Origin: Parapristionchus giblindavisi
Lineage: Eukaryota; Nematoda; Chromadorea; Rhabditida; Diplogasteridae
DNA: 64,000 nucleotides
NCBI GenBank assembly: GCA_943737045.1
Contig: CALSFV010000070.1
Coordinates: forward strand, 434,001 to 498,000
Direction of reading: 5' to 3'
A program made the position numbers and the translations under genes. Shown piece after piece: positions 24,696 through 38,644 of the stretch; position 1 is the stretch's first letter; each line of letters opens with the position of its first letter. The notes under the pieces are model-generated. The model searched no databases. It was given only the letters and a program-made list of their open reading frames with translations, and had not been told where the DNA came from.

Positions 24696-27026
24696 GAGGC
24701 AACCTCAAATAGATCAATGTTTGAACAGTGATGTGTTAGACGAGTGGACAAACAATAACAGACGATAAGTGAGAGAGGAGAGGAATGGGGTGATCTTATG
24801 ATTACTAGATTATCATATTATCTTTATAGCACGAGCTTATCATTTATATTTACTATTAAAACAAATAAATTATCAGCTGGTACAAAAATGGGGAAATGAA
24901 CACTTGAACTTGGCAAAGTGCCAAGTTTTGAACGTTGCACTTTGCTTTTGCGGGAATTGAAATACTACAGTAATCATTGAAGCTCACGCATTCTTCTTCA
25001 TCTCAAAGGGCCTTTTGGTTAGAAATAGTTTTAAATTTTTAAATTCTTACGTGGTTCCGTGAACATATTTTATTTATAAATGATATGAGAAAAGAGAAAC
25101 GAAAAGTGTTGATAGAAGAAAGAATAGAATGAAGGGATTGACAAAGTACAAGATGAATGACAAAGTGCAATAATGAATAATTAGATGATGAATGGAGAGA
25201 TGCAAATGAATAGAGAATGAATGGACCGATTTAATGGAATAGAAAAGTAGTCGATATGGAGATTGAATAGATTAATAAGAGATTCTTGTTAAAGATACGA
25301 ATGAAAGTAGATGAAAGAGAGAATTAAGGAATATGATACATGTTGAATACAAATATAATAGAGAATAGTTAGAATGAAAAGATCAAAGATCAATTGAAAA
25401 AGTATAGAGGAATTGTAAATGGACCATGCCAAGAACAGGAAGAATAAGAATAGAGATGATGATAAGATGGGAGAGGAAGAGAAAGAGGGAGGGGGAAAGT
25501 GGGATGTTAGAGGGCGAAAGTTTTTAAAGTAAAGGAAGATGGAATATTGTCGACTTCGCTGACTTTCTAAATCTTATGCGTTATTGTAAGGGAATGCTCT
25601 AAAATGTCTCAATTGATCTCTGTCTGTCTATAGTCTAGAGATGTATTGCGATTTGTTGTTCTATAAGGTCATGGAGCAATTTTAAGATGATATAAATGTT
25701 CATTTACAACATTTCATCTTATCTCATCCATAGATATCATTCTATCGATTGAATATCCGTATACTTTACTTCAATTAGTCATTTCCTTCAATGATTCATT
25801 CTACTATGATTGGATCAAATTAAAACTTAATACATAAATATTAAATACAATAATAATAGCTAAAAGGAGTTGCACTTATCTACTCTAATTGTAAGAATAA
25901 GTTCTATTGCCTGTATTTACCATTTAGGCTGTGCATTTTTCATTTTCATTTTTTTTCGGTTGTTAACAAAACAATTGTTATGCACTGTTACATTTGCCTT
26001 ACGTGTCTACGCCGTAACCCCCTCCGCCGCCTCTCCGGCGCGACGGAGGGGGTTACGGAGTAGACACGTAAGGCAAATGTAACAGTGCATTAACAATTGT
26101 TGTTGTTCTCGGTTTTTTTTTCGAAAAAAAATCGGAATGTTTTCAGTGTTTTCACATTAAAAAACAAAATTTTAAAAATTTATGAAAAATTTGAAAATCT
26201 TTTAGTTTAAAATCAAAAATTAAATTTTCATATATATAATTTTACCTTGTATGTAGCTTCAATTTTCAATTCTTGCATTTTATCGATGGTATTAAAATTT
26301 GACGCATTGATGTTTTCGAAAGAGAAATCATTATTTTAATTTTTTCGCATTATTTGAAATCTGAATTGAAAGATCGCTGGCCTAGCAGTGATCACCCGCA
26401 GGACTTCGTGTGCCTTGAATAACGGGTTGTACCTTTATCGTTTATTTGAAATTTTAAAAATTAAAAAAAAACTTTTTTTACTATTTATAAATCATAAATG
26501 AAGGGATTCTGTGCTCAATTTTAAATTCCTTCTTGTAACTCTTAAATAGTGCGATTAATTTGATTGTAGATAAACAATACATGAGACAATTCTTTATGAA
26601 TTAAAATGATGAGGAAACAATGTTGAAATGATTCATTTTATTGCTTTTGTCAGATAATCTTTCAAATATTTGTACATAAAACTTTTGTCTAATCTGAAAA
26701 TCTAACAATTTACTCGTTTTCCTCTTTTGTAAAAGGGACAAAACAACACAAAAATGAGGAATTTGAAAAGTATTGAATAAGAATAATGAAACCAGTGAAT
26801 GAATAACCATAAAGATGAATGATTAATCGATATTGTCAATGAACGATGACAATTTCAGTATAAACAGGGATTATTGAGCGATTATTTAAACCGAGATAAG
26901 AAATCAATAAATGGTCACTGGTTCATAACAAATCTACCCCTATTTACTATTGATAATTTTGATTCAAATTGAGAGATTGATTATTGATTGATTGAACCCG
27001 TATGTAGATCATTAAGATTCATATAG
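24696..27026. other. Intergenic between ceramide synthase and Kir gene
   Basis: Contains a short perfect hairpin at about 24905-24928 (ACTTGGCA / TGCCAAGT), a palindromic GC-centred repeat at 25968-26108 and AT-rich filler. Small frames such as 25870-26082 merely read through the palindrome. No gene seen. Confidence 0.5.
25968..26108. repeat. Perfect palindrome, about 140 bp (family member 1)
   Basis: Arms AACAATTGTTATGCACTG through CTTACGTGTCTAC and onward to a GGGGGTTACGG core are mirror complements around a GC-rich centre near 26037. Arms are almost identical. The outer TTACATTTGCCTTACG also forms the ends of the 41.6-kb palindrome, so this is a dispersed family. Confidence 0.82.
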
Positions 27027-30000
27027 TCAGAAGAATCCACTTTTATATCCATGATCTTCATCTCCATCTCCATCTTGAGGCCATTCCCATCCTATCACCT
27101 TCAACAAAATTATATTATTAAAATGAATTTTCATTTATCTTATTTTCATAATTTTCAGAGCTGTTTTATTTTATTTTCTGAAAAGTTGTCTTCCAAAAGT
27201 TCTGTATGAATCACAACGATAATGAGATATGAAGAATTAAAAGCAGAAATTTCAAAAAAAAAATCTTCTGTTATTTAGATTTTGTAATATATTTGTATTA
27301 ATGATAATGATAATGACCTTATCAGTTTGATCAAATCGATCATATAATATCTCATACGCCTTCTTCTTCTCATTCAGAACAACAATTGGTGTGAATCTAA
27401 GAAAAGTTAAAACATTATGTGTAGAAGTTTTGAAAAAAAGCTTTGGAATTTACAAAAAAACTAACTTCTGTCCCCAAATAATTTCAAAAGGAAGAAAAGA
27501 AGTTCGTGCTTGGAATGTCATTCCAGTAGCTTCTACAATCCCTTCCACTGTCATGATCAATTCAAATTCCTTAATATTATTGATTATTTGAATATTGATT
27601 GATTATGATCTACCTTTTCTCTCATTTCATTCTCAGTGAGTCCATATAATGGAGAATTCTCATCAATAACGTGTCGTACAACAACAGGCCTTAAAAATAT
27701 ATTGTTTACAATTCATCTTGCAAGCAAATTCGCCACTCCTAGATACTTTTACGGGAGGTAATATATTTATAGATAATGTGGTATATTCTAGTATATCATA
27801 GATCGGATATCAATCCCTTTTCAGTCCATAATGTAATATCTATGTTGGTTGTGTACAAGGAGAAATGATTGGAATGAGGAAAGAGAATGAATGAATGAAT
27901 GAATAGATATGTTGATTGAAGGTAAGAGATGGATTATTCCATTCATTCATTCTATTGTATCATCAATAACATAAGACTAGATCATAGAGAATGAGTGAAT
28001 AACATTTGTAATCCATTAAACAAACATAATAATAGAATATACCATAATAGAAGAACTCGATCAAATCCTCCATCGTATCCAACATTCATATCTTTCAATC
28101 CTATTAATATCTTATCTCCATTCTGAAACACACAAACTGTTTTATAACGCTTATATTTTTGGCAATTAAAGTGTTCCCAGGTTTATTTTGAATCTGTACA
28201 GCTAGAAATCTCTCACTTTCTTTTTCAATTTTCTATGATTATGACCAGAAAGTTCTGAAATAAGTCATAGATGTAACTATAAATGGATATGTAGTGGGAA
28301 TGATTCAATGTTCATTCATCATTTCAATACAAATGGAAACTCTCACGAGATACAATATATTTATATTGAGGAATATGAACTGACTATGTTAGTTGCAGTT
28401 GTCGCCATATACAAACGAACGTGACTTTCAGCCAGAAACAACTTTTCCTCAAAATATTTTCATTAATTATATTTAATTATCTATATACATATATAATATA
28501 CTTTATGCGTTGGTAAGGACAGAAACGTGATATTTTAATATTAAAAACAAATTGATACACAGATGAGAACCCATAAATACGATACTACGACGACGGTAGC
28601 AAAGTTGATAGGTATAATCACAATAAAATAGTTGATGAAGCTATGCAGCTACGGAAAGTTTTAACAGAAGGGCATATTATAATATAATAGTATATGATAC
28701 CTGTATATCAGCAACTCGAACTTGTAAACATGGTCGTCTATCATGATCATCTACTGGACCAATCAATGCGATCTTGGAAAATCTCATTTCCTGAAATCAA
28801 AACGAAATCATTTAAAAGTTTAGATTGAATTAAATAATTATATAAATAAAATGAAATGTTGTATATTACAATAGACAGATGATTAAATGTGAAAATAATA
28901 AAAAAAAGATACATTTTTCCTCTTCTTCGGCCTCAATACTTTAGCTATTATAACTCCTCCTAACATTGTTTGAACGAATATTCCAATAATACATTGAGCC
29001 ATCAATACAATATATCCAATGATACAATTCGTTGTCATGTGACTGAATAGTAACTATATATCATATATGATTAATCCATTCATTCTCAATACTCTATTAG
29101 AATCCATTCAATTTCTTCACGAATGTCTAATATTTCACATTGAATCTACTTTTTCCAATGTCTCTCAATGAATATTTTGCACAACTGAGACTAGGTGCAC
29201 ATCGTTTCTGAAGACTGAAGATCAAAGATCAAAGACATTAAAAATACTAGACAAGTATAGAAGTATTCACAAATATCTTAGTATATTCTCACTCTTCTTT
29301 TGTTCTTCTTTCTATCATCATTCATACATAATAATGTGAGGAAGAAGAAGATTCTACTACTCTAACCATCTAAACTTTTCCTCTTCTGAACTCTATCTCT
29401 CCCTCTCTATCTCTCCGTCTCTATCTCTACCTCTCCATCTCCTCATTTACTCTCAACATATTCTCACAGATCTAAACTACAATTAGACCTTCATTGATGA
29501 ACTTCAAAAGTAACTGAAATATGAGATAACTCTGCAGAAGGAAGTGTGAATGAGAATGAAATGGTGCATCTAATCATGACGACATATCACAAAATACACG
29601 AACCGTGTACCGTAACCAATCGTGTGTTGTGTCTCCATAGAGAACAGAAAGGCTGACTTGAAGTCTGTTACATGAGCTATACAATGATCGTTCTCCTGAC
29701 AAAGATCAAAGATCAAAGATCAAAGATCATAATTGAGAATGGAATGGAAAGAAGTCTATGTGTTACTTGTAATCATAAAATTATCTCATTTGAATAAAGA
29801 TAAGTATAAGTGAGTATATGAATGAATAGAATAAGAAATGTCTAAATGTATAATACAAACCTGATAACCATAATGAAGAGTGATAGCAAAATATAAAAGA
29901 CCAAAGATTAACCAAGTGATGAGATATCCACCACAGAATAGAATAGTTACTGATGTCCATGAACATTCTATCAAAAGATGAAACCAATTTCTGCAAATAT

Positions 30001-31129
30001 TATTATTATTATATTTAATTATTGTGTTATAATGTAATTGCTAGTTCATATATTCTTCTTTTATTCTTCGTTTGTATACTATTATGTGCTAACAAAGGGA
30101 TACAACATAACCATGAATTCGTTTATTCTCCCCCTCACTAAATTCTTTGTACATTATGTAGAACTTCTAAATTCACTTTGATTTTCTTTCCCCTTTTATC
30201 CATTTATCTATCCATTCTAACGATCCCTTTCTACTAAGTTCTGATTCTCTCTAACTACTCTCTTCATCTTCCATACTCTCTCTCACTCTCTTTATATCTC
30301 TAACACTCTCTCAATATTCCATAATCTCTTCATTTCTATCATATCTTTCCTTATACTCTATATGAACTCTATTCGATTATGTTATCATTCTTATTCTTCA
30401 TCTACAACAATTCCCATATGGGAATTCATCATCTTCTTCTTCTTCTCTTTCCCTTTCCATCTTCTATCCTTTCATTCTTCACCTTCTTCATGTACTCTTA
30501 TACAAGAAGATGATGAAGATAAGATAAGAAGAAGTGTAACACAAATGATTCATTTCTATGGATTCTTTCACTATGTCTAATATGAGTTTCCAACGGATAT
30601 ATTAATATCTTTAGTTCGATCTATCATTAATGAATAAGTATTAAATATTTGAGATATCAATAATAATATCTAATCAATGAATATACAGTTCCTTTCCAAA
30701 ATATTGCACGCCTCATAACGCTACTTAGGTGTTTGGGAGGCTACAATACAACGCAGTAACCAAAATTATTGTTTTAATAGTTTTTTTTCTCCAAAATCAT
30801 CAATGGCGTTTTGCGGCGTGTTACATTTTGGAAAGTTTGACGTGGATTACTATATCTATAATAACAAATGTGTCTAGTATTGTAAAAGAATGTTTAGATA
30901 TTTCATCTCTATTTACATTAGTCTTCTCTACTTCAATCGTTATGTGGGATAGAGACTTTACACTCACTTCACTCTATTTATAAAGATCAAAAGATCAAAG
31001 ATCAAAGATCAAACCTGACGTCATTCTTCCATTTATGAGGATGTCCTTGTATATCTAATAGTGTCTTTCCACTCTTATGAAGTAATCGAGGACGATGTGA
31101 TGGACAAGAATGATTTGATGACCATCCAT
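27027..31129 (-). CDS. irk: Inward-rectifier potassium channel (Kir/irk), 5' exon not found
   Basis: Two-membrane-segment K+ channel of the KCNJ family. Exons in order on the minus strand: HRPRLLHKSGKTLLDIQGHP-HKWKNDV; NWFHLLIECSWTSVTILFCG-GYLITWLIFGLLYFAI (slide helix and M1); ENDHCIAHVTDFKSAFLFSM-ETQHTIGYGTR (pore helix and TIGYG filter); HMTTNCIIGYIVLMAQCIIG-IFVQTMLGGVIIAKVLRPKKRK (M2 and linker); then the cytoplasmic domain RFSKIALIGPVDDHDRRPCL..., GLKDMNVGYDGGFDRVLLLWPVVVRHVIDENSPLYGL in segments, SFLPFEIIWGQKFTPIVVLN, and a tail ending DHGYKSGFF-TGA. The exon at 31018-31129 begins in mid-codon, so at least one upstream coding exon exists that I could not locate. The large introns hold a small MITE and GATCAAA repeats. 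Confidence 0.92.
29701..29728. repeat. GATCAAA tandem repeat in a Kir intron
   Basis: Four head-to-tail GATCAAA-type heptamers. The same heptamer recurs at 30984-31012, 37880-37910, 9950-10090, 58190-58220 and elsewhere, nearly always in introns or next to genes. Confidence 0.7.
30685..30842. mobile_element. Small MITE in a Kir intron, about 150 bp
   Basis: Left end CTTTCCAAAATATTGCACGCC and right end GGCGTGTTACATTTTGGAAAG are imperfect inverted repeats of about 20 bases. The interior is non-coding. A TA dinucleotide lies next to the left end, but I cannot confirm a duplication. Confidence 0.6.
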
Positions 31130-31934
31130 CTATTATTGTTTACTTATATGATGATATTGATTGATTTGATGAATATATTGATTGAATACAAGATATTATT
31201 GATTGATTGATTGATCGATGAACTACAACCATATTCGTATTTATTCAATTTCCCTAAAATGAAATAACTGAATAGTATCCCCTCTTTCGATTCAAATGAC
31301 GATTCATTGAAACAATCAAGATGTTTTATTCTGTTCTACTCTAAATCTACTATATTCTATGATTTGTTATTTAGTGAGAGTATAGAGTATGGTTCTCATA
31401 ATAATCAACATGACGTCAATAATAATAAATCAAAAAGTATTTCCGTTTATGGTATCGTCGTACTGGTGGTACTGGGAGAGGAAAATTACTTCTTTTATCT
31501 TTGGTACAAACCATAAAGTTATTTATTGTAATGAGCTTGTTTCCAATATAAAAATCAAAGATTAATTTTTTGAGCCGTGAACAATTGTTATTGTCTTTTA
31601 TAATCTCCACCACTACGAAAAATGAAAAGAGAAGGAGATTGTAATATAATAAAGTTTATTGTTATCAATGAGTAAAGAAGAAGAGATAGAGATGATGATA
31701 TCCAAAGAATTCATTATATTAATGAATATATCATCTCTTTTCATTCAATTCTTCAGTTGATATCTAATTATCTCGAATATTGAATAGATGTTTTCTTTTA
31801 CTCTTTCTATCACGAGTCATGGATATGATATCTCCTCTCCCCCTTCAACTCAAAAGACTAATAATTGACTGAGATAAGGACATGAAGAGTTACTCGACTA
31901 ACTCAAATGAATGGTTTCATCGGAGACTCACTTA

Positions 31935-34900
31935 GAGGTAGAGAGAGAGGGGGATAGAGGAGAGGGAGAGAGCGAGATGGAGAGAGAGAAGAAGAGGTAG
32001 GGTGAAGAGGGAGAGAAGGAGAGGTGGAGGGAAGAAAAAAAAATTTTGGGGAGGGAGAGGGAAAGGGAGTATCATCACCAATTCAATGAATTAACAATTA
32101 TCTATTTATAATACATTACAAATTAATATTACATATAGGATTTCAGAATAATAGATGGATATAAGAATGACTCAAAAATATGTAATGAATTCAGTAGTTT
32201 AGAGTCATTTTCAACAACTATACTTGAATTATATATTCAATCATATTATATTTTATTAATGTTTTGTTAAGATGATGACAGCACGTGTTGCAATGTCCAC
32301 AGAGAAGATAAAAGCGAAGATTCTCTCCCTCTCCCTTTCCCTCTCCCTCTCCCTCTTAACCTCCCTCTCCCTCTCCCCCACCCACATCCCCTCTTCACTC
32401 TTTCTTCTCTTATTTCACCTTTGTTGCAGGATGATGGTTATCACACTTTGAGAGAAGTGTTCAAAGGGGTGAAGCTATGATGGATTGGAGAATTGGCAGG
32501 GAGAGGGAGAGGAAGGAGAGGGAGAGGAAGGAGAGGGAGAGGAAGGAGAGGGAGAGGAAGGAGAGGGAGAGGAAGGAGAGGGAGAGGGAGAGGTAGAGAG
32601 AGGGAGAGGGAGAAGGATAGATCTCTAGACCTTCTAGAAGGTAGAATAGATTAAGTTAGACTGAGTGATAGATTGCTCTTTATGTCCATAACAACTATAT
32701 ATATTGGAAACCATTTAAATTCCTTCTTCCTTCTTCTCTTTCTCTTTCTTATTCTAAATCCTGGGTTGAGGGCTTCACGCTCACAAATCTGTGAGGAAAA
32801 TGGATGGAGAGAGAAAATGAGAGGGAGAGGGGGAGAGAGAAAAGGAGAGGGAGGGAGAAAAGGAGAGGGAGGGAGAAAGGGAGAGGGAGGGAGAAAAGGA
32901 GAAGGAGAGGAAGAGGGAGAGGGAGAGAGGAAGAGGAAGGGGAGATGGATTGGACGAAGGGTAAAAGGAGAACGTTTGTTTTTTCGTGGCTCAATTATAG
33001 GGTAAAGAGACTGAGAATGAGAATAATATGGTAGAAGAAATACAAAAATCAATCATCAAATCAATTCAATATTTCTACTTGTCACCATAACATAATCAAT
33101 CAATTAATCAATATTATCATTATTTTAAATAAAAATATAATAATATATTTAAAAAAACTAACTAATCTCTCCTTTTTCCTTATCTACATTACCAGATAAT
33201 CGAATAAGTTCTTCCTCTTCAACCTTCAATCAATCAATAATCAATTGATAATCAATCAATAATGAATCATAATAATCAATCAATAATGAAGAATACAGTA
33301 TTGATAAGTTACCGTACCTTCCCCATACGAGGGGCTCTGATTGAGTCCAGAACCGTCCTTAGTAGAGAATATATCGTAGAACGATATGTAGAAAGAGAGG
33401 AGAAGGAGAGGGAGAGAGAGAAAGGAGAGAGGGAGAGGGAGAGGGACGGAGGAAGCTGAAAAAAAGGGGTGAAATATGTAGGGATGATGAAAATGGGCGG
33501 AGAGATGAATGATTAAAATAAAGAAGAAGAAGATAAAGAATAAAGAATGAAAGGGATGAAAGAAGGATTGGATCAGAGAATAGGATGAAGACTCTACAAG
33601 ACATCCTACACTACGTACATATTTCTATCTCTCTCCCTCTCCTTCTTCCTCTCTCTCTCTCCCTCTCTCTCTCCTCTCTCTACCCTCTCTCTCCCTCTCC
33701 CTCTCTCTCCCTCTCTCCCCCTCTCTCTCCCTCTCTCTCCCTCTCTCTCCCTCTCTCCCTCTCCTTCTCCCTCCCTCTTTCTCCCTCCCTCTCTCTCCCT
33801 CCCTCTCTCTCTCTCTCTCCCTCTCTCCCAACTTTCTCTCCCTCTCTCCCTCTCTCCCTCATTCATCTTTACTCCTGGGGGAGTATTCTTTCTCATGTAA
33901 CAAACACTGGAAAGTCCTTCAAAGTCAGTCATAGGTAAGAGAAGAAAGAGTGGGAAGATGATGATAAAGTGACAAGAGGAGAGAGAGGAGGGGAGGGGAG
34001 AGAGAAAGAGGGAGGGGGAGGGGAGGAGAGAGAGGGAGGGGGGCAGGGGGAGTAAAGACTGAGAAGGTGATAAATGGTAATATGCAATTTCCTAATTAGA
34101 TATCTTTCATTTTTTCTTATAATCAAGTTATTCATCAAAATGTAAAAGAATCCTATATCACGCTATCTTAGAAAATCGACATATGTGAGGTATCGATGAA
34201 AAATGAATTTTCCTGTTATATGTGTGATAATTACAAGCTCCATGAGTGAAGTACACTGGTACTTGGAAATTGCTTCCAATTGAAAATTCGCTTCAGGAGG
34301 TGACTACACAACGATTTGGCGCCTTTTCCTAAAAGGTTTATTTCGAATCCAATCGTTTCGGGAGTCGGTGCAATGGACTCCTTGGCGAATTCTAAGAAAC
34401 TATTGCTGAGGAAAGTTTTTTGATCAACGATCAACGAAGGCTGGAATTTTGAAATTTCGAAAAAAATTTCACATTTAATTAATTTTCACTATTTCACTAT
34501 AACAAGCCTACAACTTTTTATTTGCTCAATCGCTTCTGCATATCATAACACATCTTCAGTTTGAAAATCATAATTTTTTAAAAATACGTATAATACGAAA
34601 AAATCGTTTTTATAACGAAAATCGTAATTATGGTGTGCACCTACAGTAATCCATAATCGGTTAATTTGGAAATTTGGTAGTTTTAAACATATGTCACAGC
34701 TGTTCTTGACATGACTGAGGTATACGACTACTCCTCGTCTTCGGAGTGCACCTATTCCCAGGTGCTGATTTCGCTGAAAATTGACATTTTCGTAAATTGA
34801 TCACTATTTCGTTGTTTGTTATCCATAATCGATAAAAATTGGATCACTATACCATAGTATCATCTATACAAACATACTAAAAAATGAAGAGAAACGGTTG

Positions 34901-36795
34901 ACTTTGAAGAAAGTTATTGCTGAAAAACCAAAATATCATAAAATATTGACCAGCACTGAACCGTGCAGGTGCACTCCGAAGACTTGGAGTAGTTATATAC
35001 CTCAGTCATGTCAAGAACAGCGGTGAAATATGTTTAAAACTACCAAATTTCCAAATTAACCGATTATGGATTACTGTAGGTGCACACCATAATTACGATT
35101 TTCGTTATAAAAACGATTTTTCGTATTATACGTATTTTTAAAAAATTATGATTTTCAAACTGAAGATGTGTTATGATATGCAGAAGCGATTGAGCAAATA
35201 AAAAGTTGTAGGCTTGTTATAGTGAAATAGTGAAAATTAATTAAATGTGAATTTTTTTTCGAAAATTCCCAATTCCAGCCTTCGTTGACCGTTGATCGAA
35301 AAACTCACCTAGACAATAGTTTCTTAGAATTACTCAAGGAGTGCATTGCGCTCACTCCCGCATCGATTGGGTTCGAAATAAACTTTTTAGCAAAAGGCGC
35401 CAAATCGTTGTGTGGTCACCCCCTGAAGCGAATTTTCAATTAGAAAGAATTTCCAAGTACCAGTGTACTTCACTCATGGAGCCTGTAATTATCACACATA
35501 AAACAGAAAAATTCATTTTTCATCGATACCAAAAAATATTCCAGTTGTTGAATTCTCTCAGATAGTGTTTTCTATGGTTTTATGAAATCTAGTTTGATAT
35601 TTTGAGTAGAATAAAGAAAGGAAGTGGAACTAAATAATATGTTTTCACTGTTTCCCTTATATACTAAGACTAAGGAGATTTACTATTGTAAGTAGTAATC
35701 CTGTCGGACAATACTAAGGTAGAGGGAGATGGAGGAGGGGAGGGAGAGGGAGAGGTAGAGAAGGGAGAGGGGGAGGTAGAGATCTAAGATGGAAAGGGGA
35801 GAATGAAATGAAAAGGGGAATGAGTGTAAGAGGGAGTCTGTAAAAGATGTTGAAAACAATTCAAGCGTCAGAGGTGTCCGTGTAGGGAGGGAATATGAGA
35901 AGGAGAGGGAGAGGAAGGAGAGGGAGGGGAGGGGAGGGGAGGGGAGAGAGAGGAGAGGAAGAAGGGGGAGAGGGGGGGACGAGGGAGAGGGAGAAGGAGG
36001 GGGGGATAGAAACGAAATGATGTACTGATATTATGGGATTTATTGAATAGATGAATAATGAAGGAAATAAGAAGAGAAGATATAGATGAGTGTTCTGTTA
36101 TGATCAATCTACATCTTGAAGAAATGTTAAGAGGTAGAGAGAGGGAGAGGAAAAGGAGAGGGAGAGCCGTAAAGGGTGAAGTACAGAAAATGGGAAGTGA
36201 AGTAAGGGGAAGTGAAGGGGGAATATGATAGAAGGACGATGAAATGAAGTTACGATGATGATGTTCTGTGATAGAATAGAGATCAAAAAGAAGAAGGGAG
36301 GAGGAGAGGGGAGGGGAGGGGAAGGATAGAGAGAGGAGAGTGGGGGAGAGAGAGGGAGAGATTCATCCGACAGTCTTGTTAAGAAGACTCATCTTCTACG
36401 TCAAGACGAAGATGAAAAATGAGTTATAGGGGGAAAATAGTGATAGAAGAAGGAGATGGAGACTGAAAGGAGGAGGGATGGAGAGGGAGAGGAAGAAGAA
36501 GAAGAGAATACGAGGGAGAGAAAAGAGAAGGAGATTGATAGAAAGAAGAGGGAGAGGGAGAGTATAAGGAGAGGGAGAATTAGCGGGAAACGTTGGAGGA
36601 AGAGGGAGGGAGAGATAAAGATAGAGAGGTAGAAAGAGTAAAAAGGGACTGAAATATTCTCACGATGAAATCTAACCTATTCTTATGAGAAAAGTGGTAG
36701 GAAAGTTTCTATTTGATTGAGAGAGAGGTAGAGGGGGAGAGAGGGAGAGGTAGAGACAAAGGGAGAGAGATAGGTAGAGGGAGAGATTCAAAGTA
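31935..36795. repeat. Cluster of purine/pyrimidine mirror tracts
   Basis: At least a dozen GA-rich tracts on the plus strand (about 31935-32060, 32500-32605, 32805-32945, 33395-33450, 33975-34050, 35720-35780, 35895-36003, 36130-36165, 36296-36360, 36475-36620, 36718-36785). Two tracts have the opposite polarity (CT-rich at about 32320-32380 and 33625-33862). The repeated unit is mostly GGAGAGGGAGA. The 33625-33862 tract is nearly pure pyrimidine for more than 200 bases. Confidence 0.88.
34150..35570. mobile_element. Foldback element, about 1.42 kb (copy 2)
   Basis: Same family as 2586-4018: long inverted arms, shared end motif ACTATCTGAGA, and the same arm sequences (for example GAAGCGAATTTTCAATTGAA, CTCATGGAGC). 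Its centre differs from copy 1, with an internal block around 34750-34980 containing GCACTCCGAAGAC. It is inserted within the GA-rich domain. The arm frames at 34231-34434 (-) and 35341-35565 (+) are related to those of copy 1. Confidence 0.85.
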
Positions 36796-38644
36796 AAAGA
36801 GAAGCAATATCTGCATAATATATGTGAAAGTGTAAAGTACTCAATATCTATGATATCTTTATCACTCAATCAATGATATGAATTTGTGGATTAAATCCAT
36901 ATTTTATACGCCAATAAATGGGTTGAGATGATTATTATGGAATATACTTAATGCCAAGGAAGGAAGAGGGATCGCATTTTTGGAAGCAAATATTTTGGGT
37001 TTGTGGAATTTGTGCGAAATGAAGATCGTCAATAATTATAATTATTACTTCTCTTGTATTTGGGTGAATGGAAAAGGATGAAATGTTTTGCCACTCTTGA
37101 TTTCTCTATTTGATTCAAAAGAACAAATAATAAGGAGATAGAGAATATTATTGATTAATCAGAAGATCATTTATTTTAATTTATTAGTCAATTATAATTA
37201 ATGATATGTAGGTGTGAGAGATATTGAGTAATAGTAAATAATAGTCATACATTCGAATGTAGTATATGATCACTAATTATGTATTACTCTTGTAAATAAG
37301 TTATGGAATGAATGAAATCTTTTCATATTGTGAATAACATAAAGATACAGTCCATATATATTAATGAAAATATATATTATACATTTGTTTAAGAAAAGAA
37401 AGATTGATTGTAGATTATGAGAAAACCATGATATAATACAGTAGAATATCTAGAACTTTCCATAACAAAATATGAGAAGGACGATTGAACCTCTATTATA
37501 ATCACAACTTGTTTTGTTTATTAGCAACACATTTTTAAAGAAGGGGACCCATGAGTTGGCATGACTGACTCCCGCCACGATAAGCATGCTGGCTATTGTT
37601 TATATTATATGGTAATTGGCGTAAGGGATAATTAGAAAATGAGAGAGCAAGTATGCAAATCGCATGGGCACTCTCTACATCGCTTGAAAGTTGTGCTTTC
37701 AATGCGCATAGCGAGCTTTAAACATATCGGGAATCAATATCAGATATGTCTTTCGATTTGTGTGATGAATCTCTATCATTCTATCCGAACAGTCTTATTA
37801 CGAAAAAACTCGTGGGTCTCCATCTTTAATTTCTCCATTATTTTTTCATGTATTAGAAAAAACAGTTCATAGTGAAGTTAAATATCAAAGATCAAAGATC
37901 AAAGATCAAATTCTTGTCACTGTGAAATCTCTTCAGATCGTTATTTCAGACGTGGAAAAAGGTATTGAAAGAAGTGAGAAGAGACCAATTAAGGACATGT
38001 GGTATAGATGAAGAAGATGAAGAAGAGGATAGAGGGAGTATATCTATGATAAAAAGATGTCTAGATAAGTAATAGATTATATATCTCCACATATGGGAGA
38101 TTCAAGAAGGGAAGGAAACTGACGTAGAAAAAAGAGAAGAAAGACGACACTTTTACCCCTTGACACACTCAATTTCCTGTCGAAGACTGAAAAGAGCAAG
38201 AGAGATAGATAGAGAAAGTACTAAATGAGACAACATCCATCTTCTCATTCCTTCTCTATATGGATAGCCATATCCATCTTCTTCTTCTCTTTCGTCTCAA
38301 TTTAATCTTCTCATGGACAAGTCAAATTAGTTCTATATTGAATTAGATGGAAACACTTTTTTAGTATAGAAAAAAGTCAGTTCGCGAGCAAGATCGCAAT
38401 ACGTCTTACAGTACCTTGTCTGTTTTATCACTCTAGCAAAAGGCGACATTTCACGGTGTGAATTCAAAGTAGATATTCTTTTGTTTTCGATGTTGCTCGA
38501 ATTTACATTATTGTTGATTGTGTTATTGCTTGAAGAATGATCTGTACAATTGGATAGTGTAATACAGTTCCTGCCTATTCCAGATTCACAATCTCGGGTT
38601 TAATCTGGTTTTTCGACTAAAGTAGTTCAACTCTGCCCGAAGAG

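Larger units (their letters stand above)
31130..38644. other. Gene-poor region with GA/CT-rich domain
   Basis: About 7.5 kb. The first part should contain the missing Kir 5' exon and promoter. From 31.93 to 36.8 kb it is dominated by GAGAGGG / CCCTCTC tracts plus the second 1.4-kb foldback. From 36.9 to 38.6 kb it is AT-rich with no supported gene. Frames such as 37639-37872 have no splice or domain support. Long Arg/Glu or Ser/Pro/Leu frames in the tracts are low-complexity artefacts. Confidence 0.6.

Noticed and set aside
32651..33052. Long open frames of 110-133 codons on both strands (Ser/Pro/Leu and Arg/Glu/Gly-rich)
   Set aside because: They read through GA/CT simple repeats, overlap in all frames, and have no splice context or domain.
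33585..33938. 117-codon frame rich in Ser/Leu/Pro and its antisense Glu/Arg frames
   Set aside because: Same cause: a pure pyrimidine tract stays open in every frame.
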